From NCBI GenBank assembly GCA_018350325.1, contig JAEVLN010000027.1, forward strand, positions 372,001 to 436,000: a DNA stretch of 64,000 nt. The letters run 5' to 3'. A program made the position numbers and the translations under genes. Shown one piece after another: positions 41,335 to 51,600 of this stretch. Numbering within the stretch: the stretch's first letter is position 1; every line of letters begins with the position of its first letter. This stretch comes from Globodera rostochiensis. Taxonomy: Eukaryota; Nematoda; Chromadorea; Rhabditida; Heteroderidae. Below the pieces are notes generated by a model, which made no database searches, was not told where the DNA came from, and saw nothing but the letters and a program-made list of their open reading frames with translations.

Positions 41335-43900
41335 TCAGAATTTGTGTTCAAAGTTTGGCCCAAAGTTGGCTCCGATTTTGAGGCCAGAATTGTACAACGT
41401 AACGCATGGAAACAATTCGGCGGCATCGACAAATAAACCGGTATTCTCTGCAAAACAAAACAAAAAATAACGCAATAAATTAAACAATTTACACGTTCCG
41501 TACATCAATTAAAATTAATAAATGCTTTAATTTTAATTCTTTTTCTTTCTCACCCAAACGCTCGCCATTTTTTGTGTGAAAAATTTGGCGATTTGCCAAA
41601 TTAACGCCACAGCCGACGACGTCGCCGACGCCAAATTTGGGCTTATCCATTATGAATGGACGTCCATTGAAGTGGAGGCATCGTTCGACCGCGTGACCCC
41701 AAAAAGTGCCATTGCTTTCGTATGAGTAAGAACCATCTCCAACCCTTTCGTTGAATGGCGTTGGTTTTGTCCCAAGTCCAATCAAAACAGAGCTAAAATA
41801 ATAATATTTCAAAGCACAGAAATTGGTTTAGAATAAAGTTACCCCGCTTTCCCTGACATTTTCACTTCGTAATAAAAAATGCCTAAATCCTTTTTTGGAA
41901 TTGGCTGTTCAGCGAGCACAGAGCGCCACTCTGAAAAAGAAGTTAATTCAAAATGCTTTGTGTAAATTCTTTCTTTACATAAACGTGTTTAATCAAATCA
42001 CTTTAACAAATAGGTAATATTTACCCAATTTCTTCTTTATCAGAATAAATTTACCCGATTTATTTCAATTATTTTGGACAATCAATTGATTGGGCGCAAT
42101 GAGCGTCAAGTCCTTGTGTCGTGCAGCGGAATCCCATCGATTTTGAGGGGTTATCCCTAAGAAAATAATGTTTAAGCTCAAACGGATGCCTAAAAGGCAG
42201 AGAATTTGCGAATTCTGAACAAAATTTTATTCCGAAATTACCAATTTCTCTCAACGCCGCAACTGTCTTCTGCATGTCGACGATGTTCAGTTGCTGTTTG
42301 TTCTGACACTTCTCCATCTTGACGATTTTTTCCTGCAGAGTATTCTTCGCTTCTTGGACCGCATTCAGCGATTTAAGTTTTTCTGTGAACTCGTCAATGT
42401 TCTGTTGCTGTTGTTTCTGATACTTCTCCATCTTGACGGCCTTTTCCTGCAGAGTATACTGCTCCTCCAATTCGGCGACGACCACCGCTTGGACCGAATT
42501 CAGCGCTTCAACCCTTTTGAGTAATTCTTTGCTTCAGTTCCAAGTCGCTAATCGTCGTTTGCAGCCGGGAAAAATGATCAACTAAATGATAAAAATGAAT
42601 TATTTTGGCGAGTTAAGGTTAAAAATAGATTTTTCTAAATTCAAAAAAGTTTACCCTTCAGTTTTTCTGTTAACTCGTCAATGTTCTGTTGCTGTTCTTT
42701 CTGATACTTCTCCATCTTGACGATTTTTTGCTGCAGAGTATTCTTCGCTTCTTGGACCGCATTCAGCAATTTAAGTTTTCTGTGAACTCGTCAATGTTCT
42801 GTTGCTGTTGTTTCTGATACTTCTCCATCTTGACGGCCTTTTCCTGCAGAGTACACTGCTCCTCCAATTTGGCGACGACCACCGCTTGGACCGAATTCAG
42901 CGCTTCAACCCTTTTGAGTAATTCTTTTTGCTTCAAATCCAAGTCGCTAATCGTTGTTTGCAGTCGGGAAAAATGATCAACTAAATGATAAAAATGAATT
43001 ATTTTGGCGAGGCAAAAAGATGTTATGGTTAAAAATAGATTTTTCTAAATTCAAAAAAGTTTACCCTTCAGTTTTTCTGTTAACTCATCGATTGGTCCGT
43101 TGCTGTTCTTTCTGATACTTCTCCATCTTGACGACCTTTTCTTGCAGAGCATTCTGCTGTTCGATTTGAGCGCCTTTGTTAGCTTGGACCGACTTCAGCG
43201 ATTCGTCCATTTTTCGGAGAAGTTCTTCCTGATCATTCTTTTGCTTCTGTTCCAACCCGCCGATCATTTTCGAAAACTTATCAACTAAAAGATAAAAATT
43301 AAAGAATTAATTACTGAAATTTTAAATATTTTTTTTCAGAATCTTTTTTCTAAGAAAGAAAAACTTCCCCTACCGCATAGCTCTTGGTCCTTGTTTAAAC
43401 TGCCAATTTTCTCTTTCATTTCATCGATGTTCTGTTGCTGTTTGTTCTGGTACTCCTCCACCATTTTTCCAATCAGTTCCCCCTTCAGCTGATTCATTCC
43501 CTTTAATTATTTAATTTTTAAAAATAATATTGAAATGTTTTCATAATGCTTACGACGAATATTGAGTTTTTGATGAAAGGATTAAAAATAACAATTAAAT
43601 ATATTTGTGAGAAGTTTCAAAATTCTAGCGATGCGTATTTCTGCCGATACATATATATTAGGATCCGGGGAACCCGGATAATATCCGGTTTTGTCCAGCC
43701 CTATATGTATAATACTGGCCTGACAAAAACAATTTCATTTTTTGTTTGCTATTGGGATTGGCATCAGCCGATGCCTTTTAAACCTACTTGATCAGTCGTT
43801 GCATCCAGTGCTTTTTTGATCAGCTTTTTGTTGTTCAGAATTCGCCGTTGGATTTTGCTCAAGTCCATTAAGTCTTTCAAGCAATCCAACGCCGCACTCG
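41335..43900 (-). pseudogene. Coiled-coil plus SPRY-domain protein (SPRYSEC/RBP-like)
   Basis: C-terminal exons on the minus strand: 42156-42055, 41930-41843, 41792-41554 and 41447-41335. They give [58 protein letters not shown] and LFVDAAELFPCVTLYNSG..ANFGPNF, a complete SPRY fold of the kind expanded in cyst nematodes, where relatives act as effectors or RanBPM-like scaffolds. Upstream are repeated coiled-coil exons (about 42540-42245, 42960-42655, 43290-43075, 43500-43375) built on MEKYQKQQQQNIDEF-like units. Damage: an in-frame TGA at about 42068 before EWRSV, and an extra T in the first coil exon (43806-43811) compared with the copy at 46488-46492. The 5' end breaks at about 43882. No signal peptide was seen. 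Confidence 0.75.
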
Positions 43901-44800
43901 GTCACTCCCCACTGTAACAACCTCGCACCAAAATTTTGAAAAAGAAAATTTTTTCTCAGCGTAGGGGAAAAAAATAACCTCGCACATGTAATTTTTGGAC
44001 CAATTTTTCTTAACAAATTGAGCCAAAATGTCAAAAATTTTCCCGGCGGAACAAAAAATTCCAAAATTTTCTCGGCGGCGCCTATCGGTACCGCCAACCC
44101 AGCCACTTCAAGATCCGATTTAAAAAAACGCCCAAATAGTCGTAATAAATCGCTTCCGATTACAGGCGTCGCCGGAGAAAATTTTGATTTTTGCCTCGGT
44201 TTGTTAGAAATTGACCCTCAAATTTCATTTGCGCCTTTTGGAGAAGTATGGGTCTCGAGTCTTGTGGTCAAGCTATGCTCTCGAGTCTCGTGGTCAACTA
44301 AATTTCACCAGGTTAAATGTAGTTTTTCTCAATCAAATTAGTAACATATATTTATTCCAAATGATTTTTATGATGCAATTTGACGGGGGGGTGGTGGGTT
44401 TGGGAATTTTGGGTTGGTGTCAGAAAGCCGTCACGGGGCATCATTTCTTCTCACTGCGCCATCAGATGGACAATTTGCATCAGCAAAAACGCCAACACTA
44501 AAAATTATTAACAAATTAAAAGACAAAAGCATTTAAATTGGTGGCAATAAATATCAAAGGCAAATGCCGAGGGTGCCGCGAGTCCAATCACCGAATTGAA
44601 TTTAAATTTCGTTATTTTAAATTTCGCTTTCGAAGTATAGCCCTTCAAGATTATCAAATCTTTAGGGGGGATTTGATTAATTTTTGAATTTTATTTTACA
44701 ATGGCCGTCCAAAGTTTGTAAAACAAAGCTTTGTTTGTAGTCACTCACTCCAAAAATAAATACAACAAATCTTACCAAAGCGGTGTCCGTACGTTTTGCC
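43880..44800. other. Rearranged non-coding segment
   Basis: It begins where the SPRY gene's first coil exon loses similarity to 46540. It holds a SINE-like 3' hairpin at 44069-44096 (GGCGGCGCC, TATC, GGTACCGCC), a second degenerate one near 44165, and GTCTCGAGTCTTGTGGTCAA repeats near 44252-44300. No gene was seen. Confidence 0.45.
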
Positions 44801-44805
44801 TCCGA

Positions 44806-45475
44806 TCATTTTGCCTCTGGTACGTTTTGCCTCCGGTACGTTTTGTCTCCCCAGCAAAAATGGTACGTTTTGCCTCCCCAGCAAAAATGGTCGTTTTGCC
44901 TCCCCAGCAAAAATGGTACGTTTTGCCTCCCCAGCAAAAATGGTCGTTTTGCCTCCTCAGCATAAATGTTATATTTTGCCACTTCAGCTAAAAATGGTCG
45001 TTTTGCCTCCCCAGCAAAAATGGTACGTTTTGCCTCCCCAGCAAAAATGGTCGTTTTGCCTCCCCAGCAAAAATGGTACGTTTTGCCTCCCCAGCAAAAA
45101 TGGTCGTTTTGCCTCCCCAGCAAAAATGGTACGTTTTGCCTCCCCAGCAAAAATGGACGTTTTGCCTCCTCAGCATAAATGTTACATTTTGTCACCCCAG
45201 CTAAAAATGGTCGTTTTGCCTCCTCAGTATAAATGTTACATTTTGCCACCCCAGCTAAAAATGGACGTTTTGCCGCGTCAGCATAAATGTTAAATTTTGC
45301 CACCCCAGCTAAAAATGGACGTTTTGCCGCGTCAGCATAAATGTTAAATTTTGCCACCCCAGCTAAAAATGGTCGTTTTGCCTCCTTAGCATAAATGTTA
45401 CATTTTGCCACCCCAGCTAAAAATGGTCGTTTTGCCACCCCAGCAAAAATGGTACGTTTTGCCACAAAATTTTGC
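44806..45475. repeat. 26-27-bp minisatellite with higher-order structure
   Basis: About 25 units of TTTTGCCTCCCCAGCAAAAA followed by TGGTCG or TGGTACG. The first two thirds alternate the two forms. The last third uses a CATAAATGTTA / CTAAAAATGG variant. Stop-free translation in several frames (for example a 225-codon minus-strand frame with repeated AKRPFLAGV) follows from the unit and is not evidence for a gene. Confidence 0.85.
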
Positions 45476-45763
45476 CACCACACATAAAATAGATTTTATT
45501 GCGACTGAAAAATGTGTAAATTGGGACCAGTGTACTGATGTTGGAATAGTTTGAATGAAATAGATAAAATAAATAATCTGTAAGTAACCGAGTTGGGGGA
45601 GCGGAAAATAGAACAAAAAGTTGTAGAGGTGAAAAAGGCAAAATGATAAAGGATGGCCTCAGTGTAAGTGATCATCTGGTGTCGAGACTACGAACTGTCA
45701 CGTGTGGTTCACCTGGCGCCAAGTAATCGACTGCATCCAGTACCGCAAACAAATCTCCTTCTT

Positions 45764-46110
45764 TCAAAACATATTTCTTTCTGCTCGGCTTAGCAGCTTC
45801 CTCTGGATGTAGTGTCCAATAGCGCGCGCGGTCCAACTGTCGCTAAGACGGATGATGATACAGGTTTTTCTCAATAAAAAAGCATTAACGGTTAAAATTA
45901 AATAAATAATGTATTCGGCCCCGGGTTCAAATGCTGCCTCGCCTAACTCTCTTTCAAATTCGATCAAACCCACGTATGTTCGCGCAAAATATCGCAAAAA
46001 ATCTTCCATTCCTTGCGGTGCTACACCGAGGCACTGACAAACGCTTTCCTGACGAGTTCAACCGGAATGAGCGCAAGTGCCATCAAATCCCTTAAATAAA
46101 GATTGCCGTC
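45764..46110 (-). pseudogene. Possible MULE transposase fragment
   Basis: On the minus strand ALALIPVELVRKAF is followed after a frame break by MEDFLRYFARTYVG, similar in shape to the ALAF.P...V..AF ... L..YF..TYIG stretch near the end of MULE transposases. The segment is short and broken. It could equally be an unrelated host fragment. Confidence 0.3.
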
Positions 46111-46464
46111 GTTAATTCATTGTTATCGTCGCACCTGCGCTCACTTGCCATACTCCGCCACTTGAGCACCAACGCCTGTGTGTAGTGAAAAAAACAGGCA
46201 CTCAATTGGCTATTGATTCATTCCCTTTAATTATTTAATTTTTTTAAAATAATATTGAAATGTTATCATAATGCTTACGACGAATATTGAGTTTTTGATG
46301 AAAGGATTAAAAATAACAATTAAATATATTTGTGAGAAGTTTCAAAATTCTAGCGATGCGTATTTCTGCCGATACATATATATGTATAATACTGGTGCGA
46401 CAAAAACAATTTTATTTTTTCTTTGCTATTGGCATTGGCATCAGCCGATGCCTTTTAAACCTAC

Positions 46465-46599
46465 TTGATCAGTCGTTGCATCCAGTGCTTTTTGATCAGC
46501 TTTTTGTTGTTCAGAATTCGCCGTTGGATTTTGCTCAAGTCCATTAAGTCTTTCAAGCAATGCCTTTTGATCACTTTGCATCAATGAAAATTGATCCAT
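46465..46599 (-). CDS. N-terminal coil exon of a second SPRY-family copy
   Basis: 45 codons starting [20 protein letters not shown] and ending ALDATTDQ before a GT donor. The matching exon of the SPRY gene (about 43900-43797) lacks the start and has a frame change, so this copy preserves the intact version. The flank 46206-46460 also matches 43498-43790, except that the latter carries a 45-bp insert related to the 421-581 MITE. No SPRY exons follow in this orientation before 45.8 kb, so it is an isolated exon. Confidence 0.6.
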
Positions 46600-47289
46600 G
46601 GAAACTGAATTGCTGATCTCGAAAGTGCTAAAATAGTCTCCAAAACGTAAGTATATAAGCAAAAATAGGCTCGAAAAAAGGTGTGTAAAAATAACAATAG
46701 ATTTTTACCCAAACTTTAAAAAAAAAAAGCGATCATTCCTGTTTATTGCAATTACAAATCATAATTTTTTCTAGATTTTCGGCTTAAAGCTCATCCGATT
46801 CTCTGCAAAAATGTATGCCGAAAACGAACGCTGATTTTATTGCATTTTCTTAAGGAATTTTGGGCAAAATGCTAAAGTAGGCTCCAAAAATCTTCAAATA
46901 CCCGAAATAGGCTTGAGCCTATTTTAGGCTCGAAAAGTCCGAAATAGGCCTTTTTAGGCTTAGATAGGCTAGTTAAAACGAAGAATTTTCGGGTTAAAAA
47001 CATGTTTTCGTGCATAACTCGAACAAAGCTGCAGAAAAATAGGCTTAAGTCTAAAAGTATCAGCATTGGTTATTAAAGCTTTCTGGGGCTGATTTCTTCA
47101 AAAAGCTTTTTTATTTTATGTATTAAGTAGGATTGAGCAGGACCGGTACCGGGACGGGTTTTGGCTTTTTCTGTTTCCGGTCGGGACGGGACATTTTAAA
47201 AACTAGAAGCCCCGGTCCCGGTTTTTTGGTCCCGCTGAATGTTGGATTTAACCGCTTGACTGCGAACTTGTTTCCTTCTACTCACATAC

Positions 47290-47465
47290 ACTTCGCCCCA
47301 TTAATAAAACTTTTTAAATAATTTCAAATATTTTTAAATTAAAATGAGCGCATACAAGAATTTTTTGAAATAAATTCATCACATCTTCCTGAATTTTTTG
47401 CTTCGATTTCCTTAACAAAGATTGCCAAATTGTAAACATTTCTCCGGCTGCGCCTAATGCAGGGG
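47290..47465 (+). mobile_element. SINE-like element, truncated 3' hairpin
   Basis: The body is nearly identical to 31286-31520; the hairpin stops after CCGGCTGCGCCTA. Downstream the sequence (GCAGGGGGCAGAGGTGGGGC) matches about 31700-31720, so both copies share a larger segment. Confidence 0.55.
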
Positions 47466-47729
47466 GCAGAGGTGGGGCAAGCCCCCCCCCCCCCCCCGAA
47501 TGTTTTTTGAGAAAAAAACCATAGGCGGGATCTTTTTGCTTTGCAAAATTCATAATTTTTGGACAAATTTTCTTAACAAAAGTAGTTACTATCTTACATT
47601 TCACCAATACGGTAATGACGTCATCAGAGCCAAAAGGTACAGGAGGGTCGGTGGCCAAGTGAGCGCCAGGGTGTCGGGTGAGCGCCAGGCCATTTGAGCG
47701 CCGGCTAGCTAAGTCCCAAAGCCCAAACC

Positions 47730-48075
47730 TATTGGCAGGGCTGCTGCGCGACTTTTTTAAATTTTTTGAAATTTCGAAATCTTAAGACGTTTGAACATCT
47801 TGCGCACCTGCGCGACTTTATGCAAATTTTCTGCGCGATTTTATTTTTTATTTCAATTATTTTAATTTTTTTCACTGCGCGAGGTACTCGCGCACCCTGC
47901 GCGGCTTTTTTCGAAATTTAAATCTTTAAATTTGCACTTGCGCACCTCGAGACTTTTTTGACTCTGCCAAAATATTTTTAATCCGAAAAATTCATCCGCT
48001 GCTGCGGGGATCCAAACCCCCACTGCCGCTGCGAGAGAGAAGAGAGCACTAACCACTTGGCCATAGTGTATTGGT
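47730..48075 (-). repeat. GCGCGAC-rich patch and tRNA-like sequence
   Basis: From 47738 to 47960 CTGCGCGAC and TTGCGCACC words recur. At 48064-48002 (minus) an A-box-like TGGCCAAGTGGTTAGTGC and a B-box-like GGGTTTGGATCCCC are spaced as in a tRNA. Acceptor-stem pairing is not evident, so it is more likely a tRNA-derived SINE head or pseudogene than a working tRNA. Confidence 0.45.
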
Positions 48076-48082
48076 AGCAATG

Positions 48083-48555
48083 GCCACTAGTCGACGCGTA
48101 CTCGAGATATACGGAGATATCCGAGATGAATTCCACCAACAGCGCTGCTACGATTTAGAAATTGATTTCGTTAATTTCGCGTTATGGAATCCCGGAAACA
48201 CTGGTGTCCGACACGGCACACAGTTTCAGAGTCATCAGTTCCGACAGTTCACCAAATCGTTCGGAATTGAACACCTCTTCGGCACCCTACGCACCGCAAT
48301 CAAACGGGCAAGCCGAAAGGATGGTCGACACGTTCAAAAGGGCGTTTGCGAAAATAAAAGGGGAGGGAGTATCCGGAAATGCGCTGGAGACCTTCTTGCT
48401 GACGTACCGCACTACGCCCTCCGACACACTGAACGGCAAAGCCCCGGCCGAAAAATTGGTGAATGGAATTTCCGCGCAGCAAATTTTTCATTCCCTGGAG
48501 GAGACCAAAAACGCCCATTGTTGCTGCTCCGAGGAGGTTCAATGCTCCATATTTT
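48083..48555 (+). pseudogene. Ty3/Gypsy integrase fragment
   Basis: It matches 51210-51670 almost exactly, with one base missing in the VSDNGTQF motif so that the frame shifts. NGQAERMVDTFKRAF is readable in the new frame. It is cut at both ends: at the left by the tRNA-like patch and at the right by the start of the 8.87-kb duplication. Confidence 0.75.
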
Positions 48556-48590
48556 GGATCCCTAATTATCACAATTTAAAGAGAACCAAA

Positions 48591-49709
48591 ATTGAAGTGT
48601 CTTTTGACTGGGGACTCAGTTGTCAACTGATTAAAAAAATAAGAAAAATCACTCATATGTATAGGCTTTCAAAACCAGGAATCGAACTGAATGGTATCTA
48701 GTGGGCGCATGGGGAAGTCATTTAAAAATTTTAAATCGATTTAAAAACGGATTTAAATTCTCAATTTTTTTTATCGACAAATTCGTAATTTTGAAAGCCT
48801 ATATGATGATGCTCATATTCACAATGCTAAAGATTAAAATCTGCAGATCTAGCTGTAGCTAGGGTATCTGCGGATTGAAAAATCTACAGCTCAAAAACCG
48901 TATTCACAAGGTTAAGGATAATTTGATCCGCAGCTACCTATCCAAAGCTACAGATAACTAGCCGATTATTCTCTTTTCCTTAGTCGTTCACGTTATCTCT
49001 CTCGCTTCTCTTGTATCTCTACTCAATGATCGGACCCTAACTTGGCCAGTTCTGATCAGAAACGAATAATTTTTTTTATTTAGCTCATCTTTTAAACTTA
49101 TATTATATAAAATTTATTTATTTTAATTTCTAAATTCAAAATAAATTTCGTTAAAAATAGGCCATACAGTAAGCTAAGTCAAACTTTTTTTTGTTTGACT
49201 CAGCTCATTTAGTTGATTCCTAAACCCGAATTCGTATTTTTCATTTTTCAACCCAAGCAAATTATGTATAAAATTGATTAAACCCCCCATTTCTACTTTC
49301 AAACTGAACCGAACCCGGCAAATGATATATCATTTTGAAGCTCACACCTTGAGGAATCTCCTATCAGAAATTGAGGCCGTTCAACTACCCAAAAAATTCG
49401 CTTATTTAATAGTTTTTATTTTTTAACTCAAACGAATTATCCTCATCGAGAGGAGGCTACGAATTTTTATCTGCAGTTACCCTAAGTATCCCTATCCTTA
49501 GCATTGTGAATAAGAAATAAGGATAGAGCTACGCATAGGGATTATTTTGCTACTTCAGAATACGGATACCCTAGCCATAGCAGTGTGAATACGGATTTAT
49601 CTGTTGCTAGCGATTTATCTACAGATAGTTAGCATTGTGAGTATGTTGACTGATTTTTCCCATTTTTAATCAGTGGACAACTGAGTGCCCAGTCAAAAGA
49701 CACTTCAAT
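48591..49709. mobile_element. Inverted-repeat element with a nested second element
   Basis: The outer arms of about 60 bp (ATTGAAGTGTCTTTTGACTG ... and the inverse) surround an inner element with CATATTCACAATGCTAA / TTAGCATTGTGAGTATG ends (about 48808-49644). The inner one is rich in CTAGCTGTAGCTAGGGTATC and AGGATAG words. No coding sequence. Repeated at 57463-58581. Confidence 0.75.
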
Positions 49710-49825
49710 CCCGGGTCTGTAACTCTTAGGGAATGGTTGTCCAACAAAATTTTTTTCGGAATCTTACATTGAAGACCGAGAGGAGTTGATTGGTATATAT
49801 TTTGTTCAATTTTGAGTCTGGACGT

Positions 49826-50040
49826 ACTGGTGAGTTGAACAACAGAATCCGGCACATGCCGCTTTCTAGACTATTCGGGTTTTTGGTGTCTGAGTGTCGA
49901 TTAACATAAATTTCTTCAAAAACAGACTCGTCTTTGGCATAAATTGACCCAATAATTCTTTTTTAAGAAAATTGACCGTGAAAAAGACAAGAGTTGTGGG
50001 CCGAATGGGCATTGCACAAAAGATGGCTCCTCCGTCGTGT
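49826..50040 (+). pseudogene. Captured fragment of the cysteine-rich gene (exons 5-7)
   Basis: It starts at the 5' splice site after exon 5 (ACTGGTGAGTTGAACAACAG), runs through the intron and the first part of exon 6 (from 49968: KIDREKDKSCGPNGH), then jumps inside exon 6 directly to exon 7 (AQKMAPPS). The exon 6 version (EKDKSCGPNGH) differs from both forms in copy C. It lies just upstream of the retrotransposon fragment. Repeated at 58698-58912. Confidence 0.7.
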
Positions 50041-50247
50041 TTCACCAGCTTTGAGCTGAGATATTATTTTTTAAAGTCCCTGCGCGGTGGTTTTTCAAGA
50101 ACAAGAGTAAATCGAGGGCGCTCTACACGATAGGCATGGTTTGGAAGTGATCTGAGTAAGGCTGTCGGTTTCAAAAAAATATTCGGTTAACCGAAACCGA
50201 TAACCGAACCGTGCTTTCGGTTAACCGAACCGAAAACTGAACCGAAA

Positions 50248-51600
50248 ATGAATATGATATTGCTCCCAGCCGCACGGATCAATTCCGTCCACTCGTCAAA
50301 TCTTCTCCGAGCGTCGATCAGAGTTAATAGCGGCAAAATAGAGTTCATTCTTGACACCGGCGCGGACATAAACGTAATTGATGAAAGTGCGCAGAAAGCC
50401 ATCGGAAGCCAACCGGTTAAAAAATGCTCAGAAGAAGCAGTTCTCTTCGATGGCCGCCGTGCAAATTCCTGGGGAAAGGCACTGCCAATTTCCAATCAAA
50501 AGAGTCCAATCCGAACAGCCATTCTACGTTGCAAAATATGGAGCATTGAACCTCCTCGGAGCAGCAACAATGGGCGTTTTTGGTCTCCTCCAGGGAATGA
50601 AAAATTTGCTGCGCGGAAATTCCATTCACCAATTTCGACTAACGCGGCTGAGAAAGTCCGGGAAATCGTTGAAAAATTGCCCCAAAAATATGCGCAAATT
50701 TTCGAAGAAGGGCTTGGTCTTTGTACCAAAATAAAAGCTCATCTGACGCTCAACCCAACGGCAACGCCCGTATTTCGTCGTGCCCGTCCTGTGCCATACT
50801 CGGCATTACCGGTTGTCAATGGAGAATTGGAGCGACTGGAGAAAATCATCGGAAAAATATGTCCAGTTTCATCGGCGGAAAGATGACATTTCAATTGTCA
50901 ACGACTGTTTGATGCTTGGAGAACGGATAATCATTCCAAAGGCCCTCCAGAACAAATTCTAAAAATGCTGCATCAAGGTCACCCGGGAACTAAACGCATG
51001 AAATTCCTGGCACGGATTCATGTGTACTGGCCAATGTTGGACACCGAAATCGAATCTTTTGTGCAAAAATGCCCATCATGCGCCCTCGCTGCGAAAAATC
51101 CCACCAAAACGACTCTTCAGTCTTGGCCGAAAACCAACTGGGCCATGGCAGCGAATCCACATGGATTACGCAGGCCCATTCACGAAAAGATGTACCTCAT
51201 CATTGTCGACGCGTACTCGAGATATACGGAGATATCCGAGATGAATTCCACCAACAGCGCTGCTACGATTTAGAAATTGATTTCGTTAATTTCGCGTTAT
51301 GGAATCCCGGAAACACTGGTGTCCGACAACGGCACACAGTTTCAGAGTCATCAGTTCCGACAGTTCACCAAATCGTTCGGAATTGAACACCTCTTCGGCA
51401 CCCTACGCACCGCAATCAAACGGGCAAGCCGAAAGGATGGTCGACACGTTCAAAAGGGCGTTTGCGAAAATAAAAGGGGAGGGAGTATCCGGAAATGCGC
51501 TGGAGACCTTCTTGCTGACGTACCGCACTACGCCCTCCGACACACTGAACGGCAAAGCCCCGGCCGAAAAATTGGTGAATGGAATTTCCGCGCAGCAAAT
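50248..51600 (+). pseudogene. Ty3/Gypsy pol remnant: protease, start of RT, integrase
   Basis: FILDTGADINVI gives the aspartic protease active site. AEKVREIVEKLPQKYAQIFE leads into the start of the reverse transcriptase domain, which stops near 50850, with palm and RNase H deleted. The integrase follows: HHCC zinc domain (HQGHPGTKRM...VQKCPSCALA), IIVDAYSRY, VSDNGTQF and NGQAERMV for the three catalytic positions, spread over several frames. It then runs into inverted protease sequence at about 51568. It cannot encode a working pol. Repeated at 59120-60472. Confidence 0.8.

Noticed and set aside
44806..45483. A 225-codon minus-strand open frame with repeated AKRPFLAGV
   Set aside because: It lies wholly inside a minisatellite whose unit lacks stops in several frames, with no start context, domain or flanking exon.
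47998..48075. tRNA gene
   Set aside because: A- and B-box-like words are present, but no acceptor stem or clear anticodon arm; kept only as a tRNA-like patch. The same applies to 10975, 30585, 37995 and 54840.
48083..48110. Dense restriction-like sites (TCGACGCGTACTCGAG) suggesting a cloning linker
   Set aside because: The same bases occur inside the native integrase copies at 51210 and 60082, where they encode VDAYSR.
48808..49644. An origin or centromere-like palindrome
   Set aside because: The inverted structure is explained by nested transposon ends and is repeated exactly in unit 2.
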